Below, one piece after another: positions 11,383 to 24,400 of a stretch of 64,000 nucleotides of DNA; within the stretch, counting starts at the first letter, position 1, and every line of letters begins with the position of its first letter. Source of the stretch: Marthasterias glacialis. Its lineage: Eukaryota; Echinodermata; Asteroidea; Forcipulatida; Asteriidae. A program made the position numbers and the translations under genes. The stretch lies in NCBI GenBank assembly GCA_911728455.2, contig OU452234.1, forward strand, positions 2,668,501-2,732,500, written 5' to 3'. Below the pieces are notes generated by a model that saw nothing but the letters and a program-made list of their open reading frames with translations, did no database searches and was not told the origin of the DNA.

Positions 11383-13377
11383 TTAAGCATCAGCAATGGT
11401 TACTTCAACCTCCACTCCAGGCTCAATGCTGATCGAGGTCTGGGAAGGAGTAAGTCAAGGAGAAAAATATCTTTGAAAACAAAGGTAATAAGTTATTTTT
11501 TCACATCGCAAGGCAATGAATAAGATGTAGCTAAATCATTTGCATTCAAATTCTAAATTCCAAAATAAGTTTTAGGTTTGACTTTCTTACAGCACAACTT
11601 TCAACAATATTGATGAGAAACACATTCTTTTACCAGTTTTTTGTATAACAAAAATGAAACTTGCATATTTAAAATTGTTTTTGGCAACTAGAGATATGAC
11701 CCGACTCTCTTGAATATTTTATGTTATTATTTATCACGATATATAATGGTGATGTTTACAGGTTTATGCTATAAAATTATGAGCATCAATGTTGACAAAG
11801 ATTTGTTTGTACTTCACAAGATGAGGAAGAGTGGGATGGGGGGACCTTGAAAATGTTTGAAATTCTGAATGATCCCTTAACTGAATGTTCAGGAAAAAAT
11901 TAAGTTATGATCTTGAAAGGATACGATCTGCTTGACGATCTCAGATGGACTCTGAAGATCGATGAGACGCTTGTGGATGCGCATCTGGTATCGGTCCCAT
12001 GTCTTGGACCCTTCACCACAGGGTGTCTTACGGGTGGTGATACGCAGAGTCTTGGTAGGCATGCGAACTGGTCCTTTGACATCTAGGTTTTTGTCCTGAG
12101 CTCCACGCTTCAGATCGGCACACACTAAAATAAGACACAGATGAAATACTTCAAAGAATCGCTCAAAGTCAAAGATCATGTCAAAAGCATTTTCTTAACT
12201 CATTTTCCTTTGTTCTCATTGATTACTGTTTTGGAGCCCCGAGTGACCTTGTCTGGGGATTTATGGACTTCACAAGACCGTTTTATTTATTAGTAGAACT
12301 AGTAGGAGTACAAAAGGTTTTCCTAGGAAGATTTCGGTGTAATTTTGTGTCACAATGGATGATCTCAGATAATTGGCTCAAAGACAATACATTTCAATCC
12401 ATGAACTTCATTGGGGAGATTGAAAAGAATTACTTAGAAGTTGCCTTTGATTAATCGCACCTTAAATTTTTCAATGAGAAAAAGTCAATTTTCCAAAAAG
12501 ATGTGTACTTTGGCCTATTTTAGAAAGAAAAGGAGGAAGTTGTCAGTCATCACAATCACTCACCCTTTTCTAGATTCTTGACATTACGGCTGGTCAGGGT
12601 GATGCGGATACGGTGAGCTGTAGACTCCTCCGTGGGTCCTCCCTTGCCTGGTTCCTTGAAGTGTGACTATGTAACAAAAAACAAATCTTTCAGATTTTAA
12701 GGTGATTGAAGCGGACGGGTGTGAATGTGATGCGTTCCATGCATAGCCTGATCCTATTTATGGCAGATAAATACTAAAATGGAATAGACCTTATGCGTTC
12801 ATCGCCATCTTCGAGATCAAATGCAGCATCAATCGTGCATTGTAAAATTGTAGTTGTTTTTAACTCAGGGTGAGTCTGAGGGCCCAGTATCTCATACTAA
12901 CTGTTCATAGTCATCATTTAATGTCATACCCTTAAGGTCTATACTTACTACAGGCCTATTCCCTGTAGAAATAGAATGCATCGGTCATACTCATATTCAT
13001 TAAGTCATATGGTAAATGTGCATTTATAGATAGTGTTTTCTTTAAATGTCAACAAAACAAATGAGGAAAACTTCAAATCTGTGTTCTACAAAATAATTCA
13101 CCAAAATACCACCATTATTTAATGAACTATTATGCTGATTATTTTTTGAAGTTTTTTTTATTACTAGACTATGATAAATCGTGTAAATGGCATTAAATAA
13201 ATCTAATAAATCTGAACAGTGGAATACTAGAGTGCGCCCTCAAGCGGTCACTATACATTATCACACACTGCACAACGAGCCCGAGAACATTCACTTTTTA
13301 AATCATATTTTCCACCAAAATACACTAATAATTTCATAGATCTTCCAGCCCTGCTAAAAGTGTTAATATCATACCAT
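11383..13377 (-). CDS. RPS20: 40S ribosomal protein S20 (uS10), complete
   Basis: Structural protein of the small ribosomal subunit (uS10 family). Exons in gene order: 13375-13377 (start codon only), 12564-12666, 11925-12124 and 11383-11439, giving 120 residues against 119 in human. Exon 2 encodes [17 protein letters not shown]. Exon 3 carries [13 protein letters not shown], then [35 protein letters not shown] and SPSEIVKQI. Exon 4 encodes [18 protein letters not shown] and the stop. Exons 2-4 are essentially certain. Exon 1 is the weaker call: acceptor at 12667-12668 opens in phase 0 with SHFKEPGK, and the best upstream match is an ATG directly followed by the donor gtatga at 13375-13377, as in other animals where the first exon ends soon after the start. 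Confidence 0.93.
12861..12921 (-). ncRNA. Candidate C/D-box snoRNA in RPS20 intron 1
   Basis: On the minus strand a C-box-like ATGATGA (12911-12917) is followed 42 nt later by a D-box CTGA (12865-12868). The flanks ttaa and ttaa can pair as a short terminal stem. RPS20 hosts a C/D snoRNA in vertebrates, which makes the location sensible. The stem is weak, D'/C' boxes are not clear and no target was worked out, so this is only a candidate. Confidence 0.3.
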
Positions 13378-14930
13378 GGTTTCGAGTGCTAGCCGACTTA
13401 ATCAATGCCTGAAAATTGACAGAAATTGAACAGCGGTGAGCCAGCGGCTTAGAAATATGTTACTGCCGCGAAATCAGCGTGCAAAAAGACCACTTCTTTC
13501 CAAGTAATTTATAAGCTGGTATCCATGCCCCTCTGGAACGATGTTCTTCAAAATGGTCACCAGCTAAATATAGAATTGTGAAATTTGGGGTTGAAAATAC
13601 TCTACTTAATTTGGAATTATGTGCTTTAATAACTATACTTATTGTCCTAAATAACATCAAAATGTGATCTACGTGTTTCATTTCTCACTTTTTTTAAGCA
13701 GTTATTAATTTGTTTAAATAATTATGTTAATCTTCTGACGTCATGCATAATTTACATCCACGTTGGCCGTTTCCAAGTAGTCTGGCGCTGGTGTGTAGCC
13801 CCTCGTTTTCTCTTGTAATTACGTTTAAGGGAAAGGTACCATGCAGTGACATGGAATTTGCAATTTGTCCGGACGACTCGATCAAAGGTTCGTGCATTAC
13901 CATTGAAAACTTTGCTAAATTACCTTTTTACAGAAGATGTATTTATAAATATTTTAATATGAGCTTATGTCAAGTCTTAGGCAGTAAGTGTTGTTCGTTT
14001 ACTCATTTAGTATTTAAATTAATAGTAGAACGTAACACGTAAAAAGAAGGTGTGACGACGCGCGAGAACATGGAGAAGAAGGGCGCAACCAATCATGATT
14101 GTCATCAGAACACAGTCATCTCGCCCGATACACCAAGACATGCACCCTGTCAAGGTCGCCTCCCAACAAAGTCGCCCCAGTCGTCGCACTGAACGAAAAA
14201 TAACTAGTTGAAATTGAACACACATAATCATACATATTATGTGGACTGGCAATGAGTGAGGTCACTATTAGAATAGTATTACTAATAAAAATAGCTTTCT
14301 TCAGCCTCAGCTCAGCCTCGGCTCAGGAAGGCATACATTTTTCAAATATATTTTTTACATCGAGTTTTGATGGCATTTTCAATTTGAAGAATGGCTTGCA
14401 CTTTTGCAGGCTACATTTTTAAGCTATAATAAATTTGGTCTGTCTAGTTCTGCAGTGCAGAGAAACAAGTTATTTTGTGACGGTAAAAAGGAAAAATCAA
14501 ACGACACTTTACACACGTGTTATCATTGGACCAAATTGTGATCATAATGCGCTATATTTGCTGTGTGGATTTTGACTAAAAATGCTTTAATTTTTTGAAT
14601 TGAAGTTTTGTTCGTTATTCTCTAGTTATTTATACATCAAGGGAAAGTACTGATAGTGACTGATAACATAGTATAAAAATAAATGTATTTTTTAATCATT
14701 CTTGTCGCGGAAAGTGTTCGTCATACATAGGCCAAATTTTTGTCATAAATTTCTATTTACAAAATGTGACATCCAAACGAAGAGCGCCCTCTAGCATTTA
14801 TGCACAACCCTAGCTCAGGTTTGGCACCATCCATAATTTTAAATACTTAGGGCCAATCCATCCACTTGGTTAGTATCCTTAGCCCTAGGCTAGGCTAAGG
14901 CTAGGCCCCAGGCTAGTACCATTGCAATGC
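13378..14930. other. Spacer upstream of RPS20
   Basis: It includes the RPS20 promoter (start site not resolved) and AT-rich sequence with short GC islands such as 14290-14330 and 14878-14920, where tcagcctc and ctaggct units repeat. Open frames at 13743-14042 and 14019-14252 show no domain, no splice context and no family resemblance. Confidence 0.4.
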
Positions 14931-14939
14931 AAATGCAAT

Positions 14940-15170
14940 CAAATCTGTGCCCGCTTTGGTTTTCGACCTGCAAGAAACGTTCTGATCATAAAACTGACTG
15001 ACTTAGACCAAGTTGTGGGTTCGAATCCCATCCGAGGAATATGCCTGTGGATTTTTTTTTCACAGGACTCTGTAAAGTACTGAGTATCTGAGTATACGGT
15101 GCTTAACACACATCGGTGTATGGGTAAAAAGCAAAAATAAAATTTGTTTTCCCCGGTGCAAAAATTAACA
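14940..15170. repeat. tRNA-derived SINE, copy 1
   Basis: A perfect RNA polymerase III B box (GGTTCGAATCC, 15018-15028) follows a decayed tRNA-like 5' part. The 3' part (cctgtggatt, ttttcacag, gtgcttaacacacatcggtg, tatgggta) is shared with the copy at 27733-27880. It is not a functional tRNA: the acceptor and anticodon arms do not form. Confidence 0.65.
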
Positions 15171-15204
15171 TCTATACCTGCTGCTAATTTATTAATTAGG
15201 ATTC

Positions 15205-15350
15205 GAACTGCCTCTAGCAATCTCAGTAGTCTAGTTGGTAAGACATCTGCTCTGGAGCTACAAGCCCTGTTGTCTTGTGGATTTTTCCCCCAAATTCGGG
15301 CCCTGATTATGCTATATATTATTATTATTAGCCACTATTTATTGTCTAGT
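15205..15350 (+). repeat. tRNA-derived SINE, copy 2 (truncated)
   Basis: An A-box-like tagtctagttgg followed by taagacatctgctctggagc matches the 5' part of the SINE at 27733-27880 (aatggttaatacatctgctc). The B box is deleted or diverged and the tail is lost in a run of att repeats. Confidence 0.5.
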
Positions 15351-15479
15351 GTACAATAAATGCAACATCCAGTCAACCTGACAAATCAGGTGATCCACTT
15401 TAAGAAGAAAGTTAAAAAAAAGTTTACCAATTGCGTACTGTACTTAATCGTTAAAATAATTCTTTATTCTTTTACAAAG

Positions 15480-18400
15480 ATGTCTAGAATACCAGCACTA
15501 ACACTCCTGTTCTTGGCTTCTGCCTGCCTAAGCAATGCATTCTATGTACCAGGGGTTGCTCCTGTGGAGTTCGTGGATGATCAGGAGGTTGAAATAAAGG
15601 TATTTGATAAGCACTGATGTCAGTGTATGTTGAGTTGAAGTATTTCTTTTATGCAAAAGATTTTTCTATTTCAATCATTGTAAGAAGATTTAAATTGTGC
15701 TCTTTCGTATTTCACTTTAAACTTCTATAAATTTTCTTTTGGGTTATGTATTGGGATGTTTGTTTTGTTTTGGGTGTTTAGTTTGCATTTATAAAACCAG
15801 TGAATGAATTTAATGAAAATTCAAGTACATTAGTTTTCTACCTCAGAGGCTGACTGCTTTACAGGCCTGTGATTTGTCAGGATTTTTCCTGATTTCAGGA
15901 TTTTTGCATTGACCTCCCTTAGGCGTAAGATTTTCTTGAAAGAGGTGAACTTGCCATCCGAAAGACGAAAGGCTCAACTCTTGTTATGATAAAACCTGTA
16001 GATTTCTGTTAGTGATGATTTAAAGAGTCTTTGAACCTGTAATGTATAACATTCTATTTCTTCAGGGAGCTTCATCTCCAGACCAAGAGGATATTGTTAT
16101 CCAATGTTTAGGATTTTTCATTCGTGTACAATCTCTCTCCTGTGCTTGATTTCCTTCTTAACCCTCCCACTCTTTGGTAACAGTTTCCAGCGAGTTGACC
16201 AACCATTAAAAACAAGTTAACTGCACAGCTGTGTATGGTGGCATAACAATGCACCAGAGCTGCACCAAGTTGTCTTTGTACTGTGTGGCGCAAATGCATG
16301 TGTTAATTTATGCAAATTTGCTTGTGTTTTTTTTTCGAAGGGAGTCAAGCTAACGTCAACAAAAACACAGCTACCTTATGATTATTATTCAATCGGAATC
16401 TGCACTCCACCTCTGGATAAAATTATGTACATGTCAGAGAACCTAGGGGAAGTTCTGCGTGGGGACCGTATTGTCAACACGATGTACAAGGTAAAAATTT
16501 GATTTTCTGTTTTAATTTTATGAATGGTCTGTTGTTTGTATATGATTTTGGTGGGTATTCTTTTAAAAGAAAACCAGCATAGTGCAGGCCTGTGTCTTTT
16601 TTGCTGATCTGGAGTGTTTTATTATATAAAACAGGTTCCCATGAAGAGAGAAGTTCCTTGTCAAGTTATGTGTCATGCCAAGTATACCAAGGAGCAGGCC
16701 AAGATTGTTGCAGACCGTATCAAAGATGACTACAATGTGCACTTGTAAGTACTACAAGTTACAAAATTCCGAAAAATAAACTATCGATACACTCTCCTGC
16801 CCACAAAATTCCACAGGAGGCTGTGGAGACTAAGCTATAGGGTTTCCTGACAATACCAGCTGTACAAGCAGAAGAAACCCACAAACCCAATGCTAGCCTC
16901 GAAGGTATGGTACTTCGTGGCAGTCTGTGGTACCAATGTGTAGGAGGGTTTTTATTGATTCTGTTGTCAATTTTTGCTTTGTACCTTGTACTGTACCATA
17001 CCTACGAACACCCACTTTGACCAAGAAGAAACTACCATGCCCTTACAAGAACAAAGTGTTAAGCCTTCTTACTATGTATATATAACAAGCTGAAAGATTG
17101 TCAGCAGCACTGTACTGTTTTCAGTGGCGTAAAGGGGGGGGGGCATGTGCCCCCCAACTGATGTCCATGCTTAAATTGTGATTAAATAACCTGAAAAGTC
17201 TATTAAAGCCTACACCATGTGCACAATTAGGTCAGCCTGTGTACTTGATAAAATGTTTCTACTTTTTTATACAAGGACCAAATGCCATGCCTGATAGTAA
17301 CTTTTTTCCCTGTTTTCCAGACTTGCTGATAATTTACCAGCTGCCACTAAGGTCAGAGGAGCCACTGAGGATGAGCCAGCGCAATATATACATGGTTACA
17401 AACTTGGCTTTGTTGTCGACAAAGTGGTAAGTTCATATTATGCTGCTGTTTGGACTGACTGCATGCTGCTTCTCTCTGTTCACTTCCTTTCTACTTGCTT
17501 GCTTCTGTTACACTGGTATTAAGTATACTTGTGCAGTGTATGTTTGTGTAGTTTTGCAGGCCTCAATAGACCTTATACACATGACGTCATTTGAGTAGGC
17601 CGCCCTCGTCTAGAGGTCAAAATGAGGTTGTTCATTGACCAATCCTGTGGGCTATGCGTACAAATCTCTGCAATTCCATTGTTATGTCATCGATTTACCT
17701 CTAAGATAGCGGCGTGATGACGTCAATGCACAAGGTCTATCTTAAGAAAAACGGGGGCAGGCCTTTGCTGGCCAAATCAGAGAAATTGTACAAGGGCATG
17801 CTGGCCAAGTTGGCAGTGACAGTGCAAGTTTTCTGAAGGGCATGCTGGCCAACTCGACAGGGCATGAGGCCAATGGCCTCGAGGGCCTTGGTTAAGATCA
17901 AGGCCTGTGTTGGCTATTTAGACTTTGAGAAAGACTGATAGGGTCGGAAAATGAGGCCATTAACTTTTTTTTCTTTTCATTTATACCATATGTCATGGTT
18001 ATTTTGGTTAGCAACAGCTCATTCTATTTTGTCATGAATATTTTTTCAAAAAATCTTTGGCGTCAGACAGTTTATAATCAGGGAATAAAAGTGTGGTGAA
18101 GAGGTTTTCAACTACATGTAGTTGTTTAAATACGGTGAGGCCTGGTTCTCAGTTATTTTACCGAGACGAAGTCGAGGCAAAATCAGGCCTCACTATCATG
18201 TACATGGTTTTGCTTGTTAAGTTTCCTTTGTATGACTGACATATGTTTTTCCCATGACGTCAGTTTGTTTACGGTCATGCGCAATTTAGTTTGGCCAGGT
18301 CTTTATACCACTGATGGTCCGTATTGATTTTCTGTTTGATTTTAACAGAACAGATGTTTATCCTACATTTATGTTTGCTCAGCTGAACGTTACTGATTGA

Positions 18401-21400
18401 TTATGTCTGTGTTCAATTTATTTCATTTTCCCAACTATTATCTTTCCAGTTTGGTTTTATATTTATATTCTTAAAGCATTTTGCAGGCGATTTAAGATTT
18501 CTGGATGACTTCAGATTCATACTGTATTTTTATGCTTTAGTATAATTTGTTTTATAATATATGTTTGCCTTTTGTAAATTCCATTATTCAGGTCTTTGCT
18601 GCCAGTTAGACTTTTTAATAAAAATGAAATGAAATATGCATTCTAGCGTCGTGGCCGCTAAGGCTAGTGCAGATGAAGAATTTAATGAATTGAGATATTA
18701 TTTTGTTCTTTAGATATTTTCTTTTAAAGTTGTTTTTTTCTTTCATTATTTATAGCCATACATCAACAATCACCTTATTATGAACATGAAATATCATCCA
18801 GTTGTAACAGATGATGGCGGGTAAGCCAAGCTTCTCTATATGTAAATCATTTCCACAATTCGTAGTGCAAATAAAAAAGATAAATTACTAATATTTATAA
18901 AAAGCTACAAGTCAAAAACATGTGAAGAGGTTGCAGGATTTCCATTAAAGTCAAGAAAGACGTACAGACCAATTTCCTTGGAATTCATCCTCACTTATTT
19001 TACCTCTAAAACTTTGACTGTGGAAGTTAACCATTTTTTTTTTTTTTTTTTAAGTTTCTTTAAAGTTGACGAGAATCCAAGCAGTTCACTTTTTATGATA
19101 AATGAGGGTTCTATTAAATATTTTCCCAATGTAACCCTGTTTGTAAGAGTGACATAATTCCATTTTAAGCCACACTCAATTCACACAAACTGGCTCCACT
19201 GATTACCAGAAACCCACAGGAGTGGCATTGAGCAAGTTTTTCTTTGATGGTTTAAACAATGAAATGGTGTTTTTTGGGGGGGTAAAATTATGCACAATCA
19301 AAAGTGTTGGGCGTGTAGCAGATACGCAATGACTTTTCACCAGGATACATCTTTGACACATTTACAAATGTGAATAGTATTCAAGAATGACTTTTGGTTT
19401 TCTCTCTAGAGTGAGCAATAGAGTTATCAGCTTTGAAGTTGTGGGTCGTAGTATCCAGTTTGATAAACTGACGGAAGAGAAGGAAAATAAGTGCAAATTG
19501 CCTGTACTCAAGGATAAAGAAACCATAGCACCTCAGGTTTTTGAAGGCGATAGTGAGTACAAGTCTTTATTAGTTTTATTTGTTACTGGTTATAACAACA
19601 GTGTGGTAAAACAAGATACAAACCTGGAGGATTTGCAGCTTTGCTTTTGGAGGTATATGGAAACCTCATCCTTTTCAAAACCATATGATAATTGTTTTGT
19701 TCTTGCTTCATAGACTCAGCATTAAATGAAAGCAGTGCAAGAACACTTGCGTGTTATTAATATTGGAATTAAAAACACCAAAACATCACCAATTTAAAAA
19801 CCTACACAACTGCCTGGTTTCTAAATGGTCGAGTACCTGCTAAATACTTGCCTTTAACGTTTGAAAAATGGTAGAGGATGAAGTAACCATGTTCCCCCCC
19901 CCCCCCCCCCCCCCCCGCAATGGGGTTCCAAAGAAATACAGAAATCAGATGTATTTTTACTATTTAGAGTATGTTTTTGGTTGTCATTTCTTTGTATCTC
20001 ATAAGAGGGAGAATAGGAACTACTTAATGTCTGACAACCATGCATTAATTAAGTCTTGGAAGAAACATGAACCGTGCCAAGAGATAAGTCTAGATGTTTT
20101 GAACAGTGTGGTCTGTTCGTCTTCAAGAGATTGCACACTGTTTGAAAATTTATCTCACTTATTTCAATTCCATGAATTAATACACATCAACTGTAAACTA
20201 GTTTCACTTCATACCATTCACTCCATGCAAATCTTACTTTGACTCTTGTCTACAGAGGAGATTGAGGTGAAGTTTTCCTATGAGATTCATTGGGAGGAGA
20301 GTCACATCAAGTGGGCATCACGCTGGGACACATACCTCAACATGACTGACGTACAGATCCACTGGTTCTCAATCATCAATTCACTGGTTGTCGTCTTCTT
20401 CCTTGCAGGTAAAAACAGTTTAAAGGGATCAATAATTCTGGGTCTGGTCATTTTGGGGGGCCTATCGATTTTTCATAATCTTCATTTGTACGAAGGACGA
20501 AGGTTTATAACCGGGAATTACACAATAACCTCCGGAAAAAGGGATATTTTGAGCATGAATTCCATTACCCTTTGTCCCTCTTTGCACAGGAGAATTGAAG
20601 CATAGTAAGGTAGATGCATGTCTGTGCATGCTACACAACGGATTTTCCGGGGGTATACACATGTATTTGTACGTCAGTCGGTCAACTGATCGCAAGCAAT
20701 AGGACGCTCTGAAGTTGTTCATTTATAAACGTCCACCATAGTTCAGTTTGGAAAAGTTTGGCTGAAAAAGATGTCATCTGATGTGAAGTGGTTAATGATG
20801 TGCACATTTTGTAAATATATTGAAGTTGCTTTCATGTGTTTTTTTCTATAGGTATTCTAACAATGATCATGATCAGAACATTGAGGAAAGATATTGCCCG
20901 CTACAACAAAGATGAAGACGTAGTAAGAAAATTCGTTTTTGTTTCAGGCATTTATGAGGGGAGAAAAAAGATAGGATTCTGTAGATTATTTTTGGATTAT
21001 TTGTTTAATGTTAGTAGGTTTTGCTGTTCTTAAAAAATGAAAAATAATGATATCAGTGAGAGTAAGGAAATGGAGATTTATTGAAAAAATAATGCTTGAC
21101 TTCACAGGAAGACACCATGGAGGAGACTGGCTGGAAGTTGGTTCATGGTGACGTCTTCAGACCTCCCAAGGCCAAACAAATTCTGGCTGCTCTGGTTGGC
21201 ACAGGCGTCCAGATCTTTGTCATGGCGGTTGTAACAATAAGTAAGAGGGGATTGCAAAATTAAACAAGTGGTACCTCGGGGTTGAACCTCATGTAACCAC
21301 ATTCTACCGTGGGGGAAACCGTAGCATTACACAAAGTTCAACTCAGAGTTACTGCTGGTTTAAGTTTGCATTTCTGAAGCATATTACACCAGAATCACAA

Positions 21401-24400
21401 AACAGTCATTTTTTGTAATGAGTATTTTATACACTCTTCCATACTTCAGCCTTAAGGCCATGTCACACGAGGCAATTTACAGGCAACCAGATCCAAGCAA
21501 TCTCCAACAAGAAAAGTCATTCACACTTCAATTTTCTCATTATTTGTTTAGGGATAGTAAGTAACGGCTAGAAGAATGTCTATTGTGCTGCCGAAGTGTT
21601 CCTTGTGCATGCTGTGCACTTGATTGCCTCCAAGTTGCCTGTAAAAATTGCCCCGTGTGACAAGGCCTTTACAGCTTATCAGCTGATTTCAACATATTTC
21701 ATCCTTTTTAGTTCCATAGGAAACTTGCCAAACACTGTTTTGTGGACGAGGCAGTTTCTCTTTATTTTAAGTGACTCAGCTTCATCTGGTATTAATGCTA
21801 GCTCACTTGCATTGTTTTATTCCAACAGGTTTTGCAATGTTTGGCATGTTGTCACCAAGCAGTAGAGGTGCCCTTCTCAGTGCTTGTCTATTCCTCTTTG
21901 TATTTATGGGGTAAGAAAAATGAACTTGGAATATCAAGACTGTCACAGTCATCCATTGTTTGCAAGTTTTTTAGTGTTGTGTCCAATTACATTACTTGCA
22001 ATTGTTTTTCTAAAGTATATTTAGGTATCTTTTTATTATCTTATTTTTACTGTAAAGCGCCTGAGAGCATTGTTATTGATTCGGCGCTTTATAAATTTTC
22101 TGTATTATTATTATTATTATTATTATTATCCTTTTATTTCCCAAGCTGAGTTGATTGTATTTAAATTTTTATTTACTTATTTATTTGTTTCCCTCGTTTG
22201 AACTCTAGTCTCAAGTAATCTCATTTAATCTCCCCATTGTTTTGTTGAACGATTTGCCGTGCGAGACATCCAATCAGAAGTTAAGTAAATTTTGCTCCAG
22301 CCAATCAGCATTGGTTCTTCGAAAACCCCAAAGCAAGTTTGTTGCGCCATATTTTTACTTACATGTACTTACTTCGTACTTACATGTAGTGCCAGGTGGG
22401 AGTGACAAGCAACATCAATTTACTGGGAAATATTTGTACAACATAAATGAAATCACTTCTTTTTCTTCCTCTATCTTATCTTTCCAATAAATCGTTGTTT
22501 TGTTATGAACCACCTACTGTAGTCTATTTTAGAACCATTGACTATTTATCAATTACAGAGATGTATTTTATGTTCAGTAATCATCTAATCCTTTGTTTTT
22601 GTTTTTTCACTTTGCAGAGTGTTTGCAGGGTACTTCTCAGGGCGTCTGTATAAGACGATGAAAGGCACTCAATGGATGCAGTCAGCTGTCTTGGTAAGTT
22701 GACTCACCCTACCCTTACCCTTCCTACTAACCATGTAAATAAATAAGTGTACACCAAACACCATTAACCTCAATCCTTAAAAGCTGTTGGCTGGTATGAT
22801 CTCCAAACGCGCCAGTCACTTCATTTCTGTGGTCATGTTTGGGTATACTGACAGGTGTAATTCCTTAGGATTCAGAGCTATTTATCTAGAGTGCATTTTA
22901 TTGGGGGTCTAAGATGAAACCCCACAATCCCAAGAGTAAAGTAGTGGGCATTATTTGCAAGCTTGGAAGGTGATGATGAGGTAAAACAAGCTGCTAACTG
23001 CTGCTTGAATCTTCAATTTCAATCTACATAGACATTTGATAACTTTGTTCATGTGGGTTTTCTTTTATTTCATTTTTTTTTTTCAATACTAGACTGGTTT
23101 CCTGTACCCCGGTATTATATTTGGCACCACATTCCTGCTCAACTTCTTTATCTGGGGCAAGCATTCGTCTGGGGCAGTGCCATTCAGCACCATGATTGCA
23201 TTAGTATGCATGTGGAACGGGATCTCGCTACCACTGGTTGTGCTTGGACATTACTTTGGCTACAGGAAACAGGTAAGACAAGACAGTTTATACATGCTCA
23301 CAAAGGCTTGATACTTCACGGAGGCAATTGCCGCCATTGCCCATGGTCATTGCCTTGATGCCCTATGAATTGTTCCAATAGAAATTTACAATTTGCCCAT
23401 TGAGGTGCCCTTTACCAAAGAGAAAATGCCTTGGTGCCCTTGCCCTTTTAAGAACGAAGCATACAGACCTGCTCACATTTGAACACTGTGCATCTATAAA
23501 CCCCCTGCACTGATGTCACGCACAGCTTCTGTCTGTCCATGGTCTGCTATTTTGGGAGTCCAAATGTACGTAAAGATATGGGCCCAATTTCATAGAGCTG
23601 TTTAACGGCCGATTTTGTGCTTACTGTGCGATTTCCATTTCATAGCACTGCTAACCGTAAGCACTCCAAAAGGCATGCTAAGCCTTCCGGTGCTTACTGT
23701 AGGAAAATGAATGACATAACAATGCAAATCCTTGGTGAACGCGCAAGCTGGCCGCCTAATATTCGTGCTAATCTGTGAAATACGCTTAAGCTTAAGCAAA
23801 TTTTTCTGCTATAGTTAGCACGAAAATTTGCTTACCATTAAGCAGTGCTATGAAATTGGGCCATGGTGCGTGTTTAACAGCAGGCCCATCGCCTAAAATG
23901 CTCGCTGTACAGTAACCCATGACAAGACTGACTCCTAAAATGGCCCAAGCAAGATTTATTGTATGATGACGTCAGGTGAATTGAGTCAATAGAGTTATTT
24001 CACCTGTATAGTCAAGCTTACTCAGACAATCAGAACTTCTAATTTTGTTTCTTTCTTGAGCACCATGACTGTCTTTAAGGTGGATAACAGCGCTTTACAG
24101 ATGTTCCTTATTATCATTACGTGGGGTCCTCTTTAACATCGTCATTGATTGGTTCCACAGCCCTATGCCCATCCTGTAAGGACCAATCAGATACCTCGTC
24201 AAGTACCAGAGCAGGTGTGGTACCTCAACCCAGTCTTAAGGTATGGCAGTCACCTTCTTTCTCCAGAAAGAAAACTTGTTTGGTGTCACTGCAATTAAAA
24301 GCAAGGGTTCTTGCTCTAAGGTTCTACCATAGAGAGCATGAATGAAGACTTATCTCATTAATTGCTTATTTTTATTCATGAACCATTATTCTATTGTGTA

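Noticed and set aside
13743..14252. Two overlapping ORFs of 99 and 77 codons upstream of TM9SF4
   Set aside because: No domain, no splice sites, AT-rich codon use and no resemblance to a known family.
15360..15479. Upstream in-frame extension of TM9SF4 to an earlier ATG at 15360
   Set aside because: It would put a lysine-rich segment before the signal peptide; the ATG at 15480 starts a normal signal sequence and matches family length.
19553..19713. Open frame extending TM9SF4 exon 6
   Set aside because: The gtgagt donor at 19553 restores conserved reading into exon 7; the extension is intron read-through.
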